A stretch of DNA of 64,000 nt from Salinisphaera sp049568105 (GTDB lineage Bacteria > Pseudomonadota > Gammaproteobacteria > Nevskiales > Salinisphaeraceae): positions 2,170,001 to 2,234,000 of the forward strand of contig NZ_CP145335.1 in the NCBI RefSeq assembly GCF_049568105.1, given 5' to 3'. Each line of letters starts with the position of its first letter. Position 1 is the stretch's first letter. Under the pieces are notes generated by a model. That model saw only the letters and a program-made list of their open reading frames with translations. It had not been told where the DNA came from and searched no databases. Shown piece after piece: positions 26,890 through 35,878 of this stretch. The position numbers were made by a program, and so were the translations under genes.

Positions 26890-27429
26890 ATGACACCTCA
26901 GGATATTCATCACTTTTGGTTCGAGACTCTCTCACCGGAAGATTGGTTTGCCCAAAACCCCAAGCTCGACCGCCGGATCGCGGCTTCGTTCGGACCACTA
27001 GTGCTGGCCGCTCCAAGCGGTATGCTCGCAGCCTGGCGCACGAGTGCGGTCGGCCGACTGGCCGAAATTTTGGTGCTCGACCAATTCCCGCGCAACATCT
27101 ATCGCGATCGGGCCGAGGCGTATCACGGCGATGCGCTGGCACTGCAGATGGCTAAACAAGCGATCGCGGCCGATGCGCCCCGCGAGCTACCGGCCGTCGA
27201 GCGCGCGTTCGTCTATATGCCGTTCATGCACAGCGAATCGCTGGCCGAGCACGAACGCGCGCTCGAACTGTTCTCCGAACCCGGGCTGGAAAACCAGCTC
27301 AAGCATGAGCGACGGCATCGGGCGATTCTCGAGCGTTTTGGCCGCTATCCACAAAGAAACGCCGCCCTCGGCCGCGAGAGCACGGCCGAGGAAGCGGCGT
27401 TTTTAGCCGAGCCGGGCTCGGGGTTCTAG
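26890..27429 (+). CDS. DUF924-family protein
   Basis: A 179-residue cytosolic protein. The family marks are clear: IHHFWFETLSPEDWF at the start, LAEILVLDQFPRNIYR, FVYMPFMHSESLAEHERALELF and the closing RYPQRNAALGRESTAEEAAFLAE. DUF924 proteins are all-helical and resemble tetratricopeptide folds, with unknown function. The last part of the coding sequence is also a near-perfect terminator hairpin (separate entry). Its stop is only nine bases from the stop of the convergent TonB receptor gene. Confidence 0.92.
   Translation: MTPQDIHHFWFETLSPEDWFAQNPKLDRRIAASFGPLVLAAPSGMLAAWRTSAVGRLAEILVLDQFPRNIYRDRAEAYHGDALALQMAKQAIAADAPRELPAVERAFVYMPFMHSESLAEHERALELFSEPGLENQLKHERRHRAILERFGRYPQRNAALGRESTAEEAAFLAEPGSGF
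27357..27404 (+). terminator. Intrinsic terminator inside the 3' end of the DUF924 coding sequence
   Basis: AAACGCCGC (27357-27365) pairs with GCGGCGTTT (27394-27402), and CCTCGGCCG (27366-27374) pairs with CGGCCGAGG (27383-27391), around an 8-nt loop. This makes 18 bp with one 2-nt bulge, followed by TTTTT. It lies 25 bases before the DUF924 stop, within codons for the conserved C-terminal segment. The A-rich side gives a weaker T tract on the other strand, so it may also stop transcripts from the TonB receptor gene. Confidence 0.75.
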
Positions 27430-27438
27430 GGTTGAAGC

Positions 27439-29646
27439 CTAGAAACGAACATACATGCCGGCGAACACGCTGAACGGATCGGCATACTGCTTACGCGGAT
27501 CGTCCGGGCCTTCCGAGGCATCTACCACGTACTGTTCGTCGGTCAGGTTTTCTAGATTGACCGAGAACGACATCTTCTTGACCCCCATGTTCTTGGCCAT
27601 GGCATCCGGGAAGTCGTACTTGGCATACGCGTTGGTGTTCACGCGGTCGTCGACCTTGTAGAACTCGCCGTCGTACAGCCCGACGTAGTAGGCCGAGCTG
27701 TAATCGGCCGAGATACCGCCCGACCAGCCCTTGTACTTGACCCGCAGCCCAAGTGAATCGGTGTTGCGCGGCGACTGTTCCGGCGGCTGGCCATGATCGC
27801 TGTAATAGGCGTTTAAATAACCCACGTTGGCAAACCCGGACAGCCAGCTGTTGAAGGCATAGCTGTTCTCGAATTCGACGCCCTGGTTGACCCGGCCGCC
27901 GGCATTGACCAGTTGGGAGAAAGTCCCCGAACCATCCGGCTCGCGGAACGACTGCGACTGGATATAACTCAAGTAATGGGTTTCGAACAGCGTCAGGCGA
28001 CCGCTCCAGGCGCCCTTGTCCCAGATCGTGCCCACCTCGTAGCTATCGGCTTCTTCCGGATCGAGGCTGGTATTGAACCGACCGGTATAGAACTGGTTAT
28101 AGCTCGGCGGCTTGAACGAACGGGTGTAGTTCGCATACAGATTCCAGCCGTCGAGCAGCTGATAGTTCATCCCGAGTGACGGCAGCAGCTTGTTGTAGGA
28201 AATCGAGTTATGCTCGCCGTACGTATTATTGTAGAAGTCTCGATCGATCCAGGCGTACTTGATTCCCGGGGTGATGGTGAAGTTCTTGAACGGCCGGATC
28301 TCGACTTCGACGTAGGGCTGCTCGGTGCTGTTCTTGACCGTTTCGTCGTAGACCGGGCCGATATCCGGCGCCCCGCCCATCGGCACCTGGTCGTTCAGAT
28401 GCAGCGTATCCTGATAGCTCCAGTACACACCGGTTCGAAACGTCGCATACTCGGTATCGTAGGCAAACCGGAAGATATTGCCGATACGGTGTTCGTGGTG
28501 TCGGCTCTTGCGCTGGTAGAGGCTGCCGTCGTTCTCGGAAGCCGACGCCCCGTAGCCTTTGGCGTGATAGTAATAAAACTGGTTCGAAACCTTGAAGTTA
28601 TCGCGGTTGATCTCGTACTTGACGTAGCTTCGGTTGTTATAAAACTTGTTGTAGTTGTAGTCGTAGTAGTAGATCGAGTCCGGATCTTCGTTATAGCCGT
28701 TATAGCGCTTGCCGAATTCGTCTTTTTCGGCATCCGTGATACCGCGATAATAATTGTAACTCTGATCGGTGCTGTGGAAATACAGCGTCAACTTGCCCAA
28801 CGGCAGCAGGCTGACCGTCTTCAGCGTGACGTCGTTACGATATTTGGTGTTGGTGTGATCGTAGTAGCCATCGCCATCGCGCGCCGACAGACTCAGAATC
28901 GCCGAGGTCGAATCGTTGAGGAACGAGCCAGTATTAACCTGGGCGCCGTATTGCTTGGCATGGAACGAACCCGCGCCGACGTAGGGCTGGACATAAAAAT
29001 CCGGCTGCGGGTCCTTGGTATGGATGTCGATCGAGCCGCCGAAATTACTCAGCCCCGGCGTCGATGCCGAACCGGCACCGGGCATGACATCGATGCTGCT
29101 GATCGCGTAGTTGTTGGTGATGTCGTTGGTATAGACCGATCCATCGTCCGATGAATTGACCGGAATACCGTCGATCAACAGCCCCAGATGGTCCTGATTA
29201 AACCCGCGCAGCCGGAACGAACTGCCACTGTCATTGGATCCAGCATGGGCACGGAAGAAGTTCGGCTGGTTCGTCAGAGCTGCCGCGAAATCCTGTACCG
29301 GAGATGTCGCATCCTGAATCTGGGCCTGCGTGACCGTGGTCATCGTGCGTGTTGATTCGGGAATCTGCGCCTGGCCGGTCAACAGCTTCATCAAATCGGC
29401 CTGACCGGTCACCGTCACGTCGTCCAAAGTGGTGGTGCTGACCGTCATACTGTCCGACGCCGGCGCTGCGGCAGCCGGCTCAGCAGGTTCTGCCGGTGCC
29501 GGGGCGGCCGGTGCTACAGCATTGTTATCGTTGGTCGTGGTGGCGGTTTCGGTATCCGCTGCCATAGCCGCCGGCGCCAGAACGACACCACAGGCCAGTA
29601 ACAGCGACGCACCGAGTACCGGTCGTGCTTGGTCCCTGAGTAACAT
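27439..29646 (-). CDS. TonB-dependent outer-membrane receptor
   Basis: A 735-residue receptor. A signal peptide (about residues 1-29, ending APAAMA) precedes an Ala/Pro/Thr-rich linker and a likely TonB box in TLDDVTVTG. The plug domain follows (VQDFAAALTNQPNFF, SSFRLRGFNQDHLGLLIDG, FGGSIDIHT) and then a beta-barrel rich in Tyr/Asn. The last residue is Phe, as in outer-membrane porins. The ligand is not evident: no Fur box, cobalamin riboswitch or TPP riboswitch was recognised upstream. It lies beside the nucleoside salvage operon on the same strand, but across 376 bases, so shared function is only a possibility. Confidence 0.92.
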   Translation of the reverse strand: MLLRDQARPVLGASLLLACGVVLAPAAMAADTETATTTNDNNAVAPAAPAPAEPAEPAAAAPASDSMTVSTTTLDDVTVTGQADLMKLLTGQAQIPESTRTMTTVTQAQIQDATSPVQDFAAALTNQPNFFRAHAGSNDSGSSFRLRGFNQDHLGLLIDGIPVNSSDDGSVYTNDITNNYAISSIDVMPGAGSASTPGLSNFGGSIDIHTKDPQPDFYVQPYVGAGSFHAKQYGAQVNTGSFLNDSTSAILSLSARDGDGYYDHTNTKYRNDVTLKTVSLLPLGKLTLYFHSTDQSYNYYRGITDAEKDEFGKRYNGYNEDPDSIYYYDYNYNKFYNNRSYVKYEINRDNFKVSNQFYYYHAKGYGASASENDGSLYQRKSRHHEHRIGNIFRFAYDTEYATFRTGVYWSYQDTLHLNDQVPMGGAPDIGPVYDETVKNSTEQPYVEVEIRPFKNFTITPGIKYAWIDRDFYNNTYGEHNSISYNKLLPSLGMNYQLLDGWNLYANYTRSFKPPSYNQFYTGRFNTSLDPEEADSYEVGTIWDKGAWSGRLTLFETHYLSYIQSQSFREPDGSGTFSQLVNAGGRVNQGVEFENSYAFNSWLSGFANVGYLNAYYSDHGQPPEQSPRNTDSLGLRVKYKGWSGGISADYSSAYYVGLYDGEFYKVDDRVNTNAYAKYDFPDAMAKNMGVKKMSFSVNLENLTDEQYVVDASEGPDDPRKQYADPFSVFAGMYVRF

Positions 29647-29832
29647 GAAAACCCCAAAGCCTCCCTTGGCTAATCATTGCGGAAGCCTATCCCCCGCTCG
29701 ATTCGAAATGGTCCCGAAGCCCCCCAAGGGCCCCAGAATGCGTCGATACGCTAGCCGGGCTTTGTTGCAGCAGCGTGTCACAGATACCCGGCCCTGTATC
29801 GATAGTTGGCTTACGCAAGAAACGCGCCGACA

Positions 29833-29857
29833 ATCCAATTTGCACCTCCAATTGGAT
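29833..29857. promoter_or_regulatory. Inverted repeat upstream of the TonB receptor gene
   Basis: ATCCAATT and AATTGGAT form a perfect 8-bp dyad with a 9-nt spacer, about 190 bases before the receptor start. It lies in the otherwise empty 376-bp gap between the receptor and uridine phosphorylase genes and may be an operator. No cognate regulator is adjacent. Confidence 0.4.
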
Positions 29858-30022
29858 ACAAATCCGAATTTTCTACCTCGCGGCTGAGGATCGGGCCGTT
29901 TTAGATGTGTCCGGGAGCGCCGTCGCCGGGCACACGGGCCCCGTCGGCGATCGTCGCCGAGGCCATAATCAAGCCTGGGGAAGAAATCGACGCAGGCGCG
30001 GGCTGCTCCTGCGCAGGACCGA

Positions 30023-30805
30023 CTACAGACCTTCGCTCAGGGCCTTGGCCAATAGCTGGGTCCAGCGCTCACTGATGCGCTCATAGGCCGAGGTATCAAC
30101 CACTTCGGAGTCGACTCGCTGGGCGATGACACCACAGAGACAGCCGGCCTCCAGGCCCATAACACTGCACTGGGTGAGCAGCGTGGCTGCCTCCATTTCG
30201 AAATTGGCGACCTTCAGCGCACGCCATTCCGCCAGGCTGCCCTGGAAATCGCGGCGTACATAGCCAGAGTAGCTGTCGTAGCGCTCCTGACCCGGCCAGA
30301 AAGTATCGCTCGAGGCCGTGATGCCCAGATGCCACGGCACTTGCGTGGCACGCGCGGCGGCGACCAGCCGCTCGGTGGTATCGAAACCAGCCACCGCCGG
30401 ATAGGCCGCCGGCGCGTAATGGTGCGATGCCCCCTCCAGGCGCACCGCCGCCCTGGAGATCACCAGGTCGCCGATCTCGATATGCGGCTGAATCGCCCCG
30501 GTAGTGCCGACGCGCAGAAATCGCGTGATGCCGAGCCGCGCCAGTTCCTCGGTCGCGATCGCGGTCGACGGCCCGCCAATACCGGTGGAGCAGATTACGA
30601 CACAGCCCTGGGCCCACTGCAGCCGACAACTCGTGAACTCCCGATGCCGCGCCAGGGGCTCCAGCGTGCCGCCTACGGCCTGGGCCAGCCTGCGGGCCAG
30701 CGGTTCGACCCGGTCCGGATCGCCCGGCAACAGTGCAGTCGTTGCACTGCCGAGATCCGCCGCACGCAGAGCGATATGGTATTGACAGTCGTCGGGCAGC
30801 ACCAT
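30023..30805 (-). CDS. udp: Uridine phosphorylase
   Basis: A 260-residue nucleoside phosphorylase of the Udp type, which splits uridine with phosphate into uracil and ribose-1-phosphate. The phosphate loop ALLPGDPDRVEPLA, the ICSTGIGGPSTAIATEELA block, FLRVGTTGAIQPHIEIGDLVI and the ribose/base-binding NFEMEAATLLTQC are all present. Its start codon overlaps the stop of the cytidine deaminase gene. It is the last gene of a permease-deaminase-phosphorylase operon for pyrimidine nucleosides. Confidence 0.93.
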   Translation of the reverse strand: MVLPDDCQYHIALRAADLGSATTALLPGDPDRVEPLARRLAQAVGGTLEPLARHREFTSCRLQWAQGCVVICSTGIGGPSTAIATEELARLGITRFLRVGTTGAIQPHIEIGDLVISRAAVRLEGASHHYAPAAYPAVAGFDTTERLVAAARATQVPWHLGITASSDTFWPGQERYDSYSGYVRRDFQGSLAEWRALKVANFEMEAATLLTQCSVMGLEAGCLCGVIAQRVDSEVVDTSAYERISERWTQLLAKALSEGL

Positions 30806-31221
30806 TATTGGCTCTCGAACTCCGTGAATCCAAACGGCAAAAGATCGGCCAGTGCCCGCTCTTGTTCGGCTCCGTCAGCACTGATCGCCAGCACGCTGCA
30901 TTCCGGGGCAGCCAGCTCGACCAGTTTTTGCCGGCAGTTGCCACAGGGCCAGACCAGGGTCTCGCCCGGGCCTCGCACGGCAACGGCCACGATCGAGCGC
31001 GCCCCGACATTCGTCACCATATTGCCGATCGCCGTCGCCTCGGCGCATTGGCCGGAGGGAAAAGCCACGTTCTCGACGTTGACCCCGGCAAATACCTCGC
31101 CTTCGGCAGTCAGCACCGCCGCCGCGACATTGAACCCCGAATACGGCGCATAGCTCCGGGTCGCGACTTCCGCCGTTGCCCGGCGCAGCCGTTGTCGCCC
31201 GTCGGATCGATCGTCGTTCAT
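30805..31221 (-). CDS. cdd: Cytidine deaminase
   Basis: The ATG at 31221 overlaps the permease stop and gives 138 residues, the size of the small tetrameric deaminases. Zinc and catalytic residues are in GQCAEATAIGNM (Cys, Glu) and WPCGNCRQKL (two Cys); RSYAPYSGFNVAAAV is the standard N-terminal block. It converts cytidine or deoxycytidine to uridine or deoxyuridine in the cytosol, supplying the downstream uridine phosphorylase. The four-base overlaps on both sides argue for tight co-expression. Confidence 0.94.
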   Translation of the reverse strand: MNDDRSDGRQRLRRATAEVATRSYAPYSGFNVAAAVLTAEGEVFAGVNVENVAFPSGQCAEATAIGNMVTNVGARSIVAVAVRGPGETLVWPCGNCRQKLVELAAPECSVLAISADGAEQERALADLLPFGFTEFESQ

Positions 31222-32585
31222 GCGGTTTGTTGACTCTGTTGCCGGGCGGCCTCGAAACGCAGCAAGACAGCATACAAAGCACAGGCCAGTAGCGACGCCA
31301 CGACCGACCAGGGCAGCCAGGCGGTGACCCACGCCGGAATCCAGCCCAACGGATCGAGGCTCGACACCAGAATGCCAAAAATCAGCGCCGTCAAGGCGCG
31401 CACGCGAAACAGATCGGCCAAGCCGTCAGCCGGCGCAAAAAACTCGGCCACCGACGTCCGACGTTTCTGCACGACCACCCAGTCGAAGGCCATGAGAAAA
31501 GAAAACGGAAACAGGAAGCTGCCGATGAACAACAGAAACGGCTCGACATAGGACAGGATGTTGCTCACGGCCAGGATGGTCGCGGTCAAACCCAGCGCCA
31601 GCGCGGCGACCGGCTGATCAAAACGGCGCGGCTGGCGCACGGTTTCGCCGGCGGCCAGCAACTTCAACACCGCGGGATACAAATTCATGGCGTTGGTGTG
31701 TGCAATCGCCAGGATCACGCCGAGCGCTGCCAAGGCGCCGGTTAGCGGCAGATCTTTGGCGATCAGCGCGATATTCCACTCGCCGGTCGAGGCCTTGGCC
31801 ACCAGACCCAGTAGCCCCATGACCAAAACCGGCGCCATGACGCCGAGGGTGGCCGCCGCGAAATAACTCACGCGCGAGCTTCGCGACTCGTTCGCGGTCG
31901 CCGGCCGACAAAACCGGGAAACGGTCGAAAATTCATAGGCCCAGGCCAGAAGCGAAAAACTCAAGATCAGATCGATGGTGGTGCCCCAGGCCACCGGGCC
32001 ATCACCGCTCGGCAGGCTGAAGTCGTAGCGGCTGACCATGTAATAGGTCAGCACGACATAGCAGACGATGAAGATCAGCGCGGTGTACTTGTAAAACCAC
32101 TCCAGCCATTTCATGCCGGCAAACACCAGCAGGGTCTGGCCGATACCGAGCAACCAATACCAGAGGCTGCCGTAGCCGGGGTAAAGCGTCGACAGGATCT
32201 GGCCGCCCACGTCGGTATTCAGCCCGAACCAGCCGGCCCCGGTCAGTGTATAGATGAACGCCAGCACGAAGGCCCCGCCTCGACCGAAGGTCGCACGCGC
32301 GGTAATCATCGAGATCAAGGGCACTTCGCGACCCTGTTCGGAGAGGATTGCTGCCGGCACGATGCCCACCAGGGTCGCGAGGACCACGGCGATACAGAAA
32401 TTGAGCACGCCCAGGTCGTAGAGCAATAAGCCTATGACCGGGGTGGTTGCCGAGGCCGAGGCCAACCCCCAGATCGTGAACAGCGTGGCCGGGGGCATGC
32501 TGCGCTGGGCCTCGGGTATGGCGGACACACCAATTGTTTCGACCGAAGCCGACGCCATGGGGTTTGTTTGTGTATTGGAATCCAT
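31218..32585 (-). CDS. NCS1-family nucleobase/nucleoside permease
   Basis: The ATG at 32585 gives 455 residues with about twelve hydrophobic segments. The NCS1 (nucleobase:cation symporter-1) hallmarks are ATLFTIWGLASASATTPVIG, the ARATFGRGGAFVLAF segment and IAHTNAMNLYPAVLKLL. Members import cytosine, purines, hydantoins or, in yeast, uridine. Because the next two genes act on cytidine and uridine, a pyrimidine nucleoside or base is the likely substrate; this is inference from the operon. It is divergent from the secreted-nuclease unit across 162 bases. Confidence 0.9.
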   Translation of the reverse strand: MDSNTQTNPMASASVETIGVSAIPEAQRSMPPATLFTIWGLASASATTPVIGLLLYDLGVLNFCIAVVLATLVGIVPAAILSEQGREVPLISMITARATFGRGGAFVLAFIYTLTGAGWFGLNTDVGGQILSTLYPGYGSLWYWLLGIGQTLLVFAGMKWLEWFYKYTALIFIVCYVVLTYYMVSRYDFSLPSGDGPVAWGTTIDLILSFSLLAWAYEFSTVSRFCRPATANESRSSRVSYFAAATLGVMAPVLVMGLLGLVAKASTGEWNIALIAKDLPLTGALAALGVILAIAHTNAMNLYPAVLKLLAAGETVRQPRRFDQPVAALALGLTATILAVSNILSYVEPFLLFIGSFLFPFSFLMAFDWVVVQKRRTSVAEFFAPADGLADLFRVRALTALIFGILVSSLDPLGWIPAWVTAWLPWSVVASLLACALYAVLLRFEAARQQSQQTA

Positions 32586-32747
32586 AACCGGCGAACAAGA
32601 AGACAAAAGTGATGGCGCAGCGGTACGGATCGCGGACCCCGTGCACCCCCGATGTCCGCGGCCTGCAGTTTCCATGCCAGAGCGCGGCCTGTGTCTCGGC
32701 AAGGTTCGTGCTACAAAATCCGCCGACCTGCTCCATCACACTATGCA

Positions 32748-33623
32748 ATGAAACCAACCCAGCTCTCGATCGTCCGGCCACTACTGGGGGCCGTCGTCGG
32801 CCTCACGATGTCGCTACCGGCCCTGGCCTGGGGGCCGCAGGGACATGCTTTGGTCGCCGACATTGCGGCCGCCCATCTTGAGCCCCAGGCCCAGGCCGCG
32901 GTAACCCGGCTGCTGGCCAACGAAGGCCACAATCATCTCGATGAAATCGCGTCCTGGCCGGATGCGATCCGATCGGAACGCACCGAAACCGGCCCTTGGC
33001 ACTACGTCGATATCCCATTGGACAAGTCCCACTACCAAGACCGGCGAGACTGTCCCGACCGCGATTGCGTCGTGGCCAGAATTTCCTACTTCGCCGATAT
33101 TCTCGGTAACGCCTCGGCCTCCCAGAACGAGCGCGTCGAAGCATTGAAGTTTCTAGTGCATTTCGTCGGCGACGTACAGCAGCCTCTGCACGCCGAGGAC
33201 GACGACGACAAGGGCGGCAACGAGGTCGAACTGAGTTACTTCGGCCACCCCACAAACCTGCACGCGATCTGGGATAGCGGTATCGTCGACCGGGCGCTCG
33301 ATCTGCACGTCGCCCCGGACTATTCAATCGACTATGCGCCGACCCGGCGGGCCGCACGCCAACTCGATCGGCAGATCGGCCAACTCGAGCGCCGTGCCTG
33401 GAGTCGCGATATCGCACGCGATCAACTACAGGCCGCAGCGATCCGCTGGGCCGAGCAAGCCCACGAATTGGCGCAAGACGTCGCCTATGCGGATCTGCCG
33501 CCGGCGCCGCGACAACAGTGGTCAAGCGCTTATCAACGCCAGGCCTGGCCGGTGGCCCGGCGCCAGATCCAGCGCGGCGGCATCCGGCTCGCTGCGGTGC
33601 TCAACGCGGTACTGACACAGTGA
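32748..33623 (+). CDS. Secreted S1/P1-type nuclease
   Basis: The ATG at 32748 gives 291 residues with a signal peptide ending LPALA, immediately followed by WGPQGHALVADIA. In S1/P1 nucleases the mature N-terminal Trp is itself a zinc ligand, and cleavage here would expose it. Further ligands are visible in LDEIASWPD, HYVDIPL, LVHFVGDVQQPLHAEDDDDKGGNE and NLHAIWDSGIV. These trinuclear zinc enzymes cut single-stranded DNA and RNA and can release 3' phosphates. The gene opens a run of four exported enzymes that act on nucleic acids or phosphate esters. Confidence 0.93.
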   Translation: MKPTQLSIVRPLLGAVVGLTMSLPALAWGPQGHALVADIAAAHLEPQAQAAVTRLLANEGHNHLDEIASWPDAIRSERTETGPWHYVDIPLDKSHYQDRRDCPDRDCVVARISYFADILGNASASQNERVEALKFLVHFVGDVQQPLHAEDDDDKGGNEVELSYFGHPTNLHAIWDSGIVDRALDLHVAPDYSIDYAPTRRAARQLDRQIGQLERRAWSRDIARDQLQAAAIRWAEQAHELAQDVAYADLPPAPRQQWSSAYQRQAWPVARRQIQRGGIRLAAVLNAVLTQ

Positions 33624-33711
33624 CGTCATCATCTCGCCGTAATCTCGGCGTTTTTCGCAAGCTGGCATCGAACATGCAATGCCGCTACGAACTCTATGCT
33701 CGATAACGTCA

Positions 33712-34578
33712 ATGAAGATGACCCGTAGCTCGATTTTTATAGCCCTCGCTCTGAGCGCCACTTCGGGGCTGGTACTGGCCGACGACGATTCGTTCGAAGC
33801 CTGGCGCCACGACGCCAAACCGCCGGCCTCGGTCCAGCACGATCCGCATCTGATGGGGGATCGCTACCAGCAATCCAGCGCCGAGGTCGCCGGCCTGCAG
33901 GTGCAGGCCTACAACATCGCCACCCGGCGACTGGACCGCATGCTCAACGAGCGCAACAGCAGCCTGCCGCCGGCCGTGGTCCTGGATATCGATGAGACCG
34001 TACTCGACAACATGCCCTACCAGGCCGCCGCAGTGACCCACGACTTCAGCTTCCCGGCGCACTGGGGGCAATGGATCGATGCCGCCGAGGCGCCACTGAT
34101 ACCCGGGGCCAAGGCCTTTCTCGAGTACGCCGACGCACGTGGCGTGGCCATCTTCTATGTCTCGAATCGCAAGGCCGAGCACGAAACGGCCACGATCGCG
34201 AACCTTAAGCGCCATAACCTGCCCCAGGTTTCGAACGACAGCGTCCGCCTGCTCGGACCGTCCAAAAAGGTCCGTCGCGACGCCATCGCCCAGGACCACG
34301 ACATACTGCTGCTGATCGGCGATACGCTGCACGACTTCGATGCCGAGTTCGCCGGCACATCACTGGCTGCCCAGCGCGCCGCTGTCACCCGTATGCAGGC
34401 TGCCTTCGGCCAGCGCTTCATCGTGCTGCCCAACGCCGCTTACGGCAGTTGGCACGACGCCCGTCTACGCGCCTGGCAGCCGCCGGCCGACGCGTTCCAG
34501 GCCACCGCACAGGCCCAGCCGAAACCCAAGCCAAACGCCGAGCGCGATACAGACGATGCTGCCCATGCTGGCAGCTAG
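33712..34578 (+). CDS. Exported acid phosphatase, HAD class B / lipoprotein e(P4)-like
   Basis: The ATG at 33712 gives 288 residues with a cleavable signal peptide ending LVLA before DDDSFEAW. The HAD motifs are motif I VVLDIDETVLDNMPY, motif II FYVSNRK and motif IV LLLIGDTLHDFDAEF. The family (AcpA/e(P4)) dephosphorylates nucleotides, including NMN and 5'-nucleotides, in the periplasm or on the surface. No lipobox Cys follows the signal peptide, so it should be soluble. The C-terminus has a Lys/Pro-rich tail. It overlaps the next gene by 23 bases and follows the nuclease by 88 bases. Confidence 0.9.
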   Translation: MKMTRSSIFIALALSATSGLVLADDDSFEAWRHDAKPPASVQHDPHLMGDRYQQSSAEVAGLQVQAYNIATRRLDRMLNERNSSLPPAVVLDIDETVLDNMPYQAAAVTHDFSFPAHWGQWIDAAEAPLIPGAKAFLEYADARGVAIFYVSNRKAEHETATIANLKRHNLPQVSNDSVRLLGPSKKVRRDAIAQDHDILLLIGDTLHDFDAEFAGTSLAAQRAAVTRMQAAFGQRFIVLPNAAYGSWHDARLRAWQPPADAFQATAQAQPKPKPNAERDTDDAAHAGS

Positions 34579-35860
34579 CCGAACGCGGCGGCTCGCCCGG
34601 CTGGCCGGCACAGCGGCGCTACTGGCGACATGGATCGCGCCAAGCGCCCTCGCCGAGCCCGCCGCGGCTAATAATGTCGCCAACCCAGCCCATATCCAGA
34701 TCGTCGAAAGCGTACCCAAGGCCAGCGAATACGGCCAACCCGGCGTACCCCGTACCCCGGATGTCTGGCTGGACATGATCGAACACGCCGAGCACTCGAT
34801 CGATATCGCCGCGTTCTATGTCACGAACAAGGCGGGCGAAGCCCTGGCGCCGATTCTGAACGCACTGGCCAAGCGTGCCCGGGCCGGGGTTAGCGTGCGC
34901 ATCCTGACCGGGCCGACTTTCGAAAAGCCGACCCGCAACAGCCTCGCCCCGCTCGCGGATCTAGATCACGTCGCGATTCGTGTTCTGCCCATGGACCGGC
35001 TCACCGGCGGTGTGGCCCATGCCAAGTATTTCGTGGTCGATGGTCGCAGCGCGTTCCTCGGCAGCGCCAACTGGGACTGGCGGGCGATGGACCAGATCCA
35101 CGAAATCGGCGCGCGTATCGACAGCCGTCGCCTAGCCCGTACGCTGGACGCCGTGTTTGCCTTCGACTGGGCCATCGCCGCCGAGGGCGATCTGCCCGCC
35201 GCCCGGCGCCGGGCAGTAAAACCGCCCGATTTCGATCCAGTCACCCGAGCGGCCCCGGAGATCGTCGCCGACGACCGGGGCCGGCCGAGCGGCACCGCGT
35301 TCGCCGCTTTTTCACCGCCGGCGCTGATGCCCGGTTGGGTGACTCCGGAACAGTCGGCCTTGGTCGAGCTGATCGACTCGGCTCGTCAGCGGGTTCGCGT
35401 CCAGGTTATGACTCTGTCCGCGATCAACGAATACGGTCCGAAAGGCTACTGGGCAAAACTCGACACCGCGCTGCGCGACGCAGCCGCTCGCGGCGTGGCC
35501 GTTCAGATCATCGTCGCCGATTGGGCCCTGCGCGAGCCTATGCAAGCCTATCTAAAAAGCCTGACCGTACTGCCGAACCTGACCGTGAAATACAGCCATG
35601 TGCCGGCTGCGCCGAGTGGCTTCATCCCCTATGCCCGGGTCGAGCACTGCAAATACGCAGTCGCCGATAACGACCAAGTTTATATCGGGACCGGCAACTG
35701 GACTCGCAGTTATTTCGAAGCCAGCATCGATGCCTCGATTTTCATGCACGCGCCCCAGGCCGCGCATACCCTGAACGCGATTTTCGAGCGCGACTGGCAA
35801 GACGATAACGTACACGACCTCAATCAGGGCACCGATTACCCACCACCCCGCAACCACTAG
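34556..35860 (+). CDS. Exported phospholipase D-superfamily protein (two HKD motifs)
   Basis: The ATG at 34556 gives 434 residues (a second ATG at 34565 is possible), with a signal peptide ending SALA. Two complete HKD half-sites are present: HAKYFVVDGRSAFLGSANWD near residue 157 and HCKYAVADNDQVYIGTGNW in the second half. The arrangement resembles the PLD3/PLD4 and poxvirus K4 group. Animal PLD3 and PLD4 are now known as 5' exonucleases, so a nuclease rather than lipase role is plausible in this company; that is inference. It overlaps the phosphatase gene and is followed after 18 bases by RNase T2. Confidence 0.85.
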   Translation: MLPMLAASRTRRLARLAGTAALLATWIAPSALAEPAAANNVANPAHIQIVESVPKASEYGQPGVPRTPDVWLDMIEHAEHSIDIAAFYVTNKAGEALAPILNALAKRARAGVSVRILTGPTFEKPTRNSLAPLADLDHVAIRVLPMDRLTGGVAHAKYFVVDGRSAFLGSANWDWRAMDQIHEIGARIDSRRLARTLDAVFAFDWAIAAEGDLPAARRRAVKPPDFDPVTRAAPEIVADDRGRPSGTAFAAFSPPALMPGWVTPEQSALVELIDSARQRVRVQVMTLSAINEYGPKGYWAKLDTALRDAAARGVAVQIIVADWALREPMQAYLKSLTVLPNLTVKYSHVPAAPSGFIPYARVEHCKYAVADNDQVYIGTGNWTRSYFEASIDASIFMHAPQAAHTLNAIFERDWQDDNVHDLNQGTDYPPPRNH

Positions 35861-35878
35861 ATTGGGCGAACGTCTCGC

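Noticed and set aside
28210..29154. Long plus-strand frame opposite the TonB receptor gene
   Set aside because: It is antisense to a complete receptor with signal peptide, plug and barrel, and consists mostly of Val/Ile/Arg repeats mirroring Tyr/Asn/Asp codons.
29647..30022. Cobalamin or TPP riboswitch upstream of the TonB receptor
   Set aside because: The conserved B12 box and the TPP CUGAGA/ACC core were looked for on the minus strand and not found.
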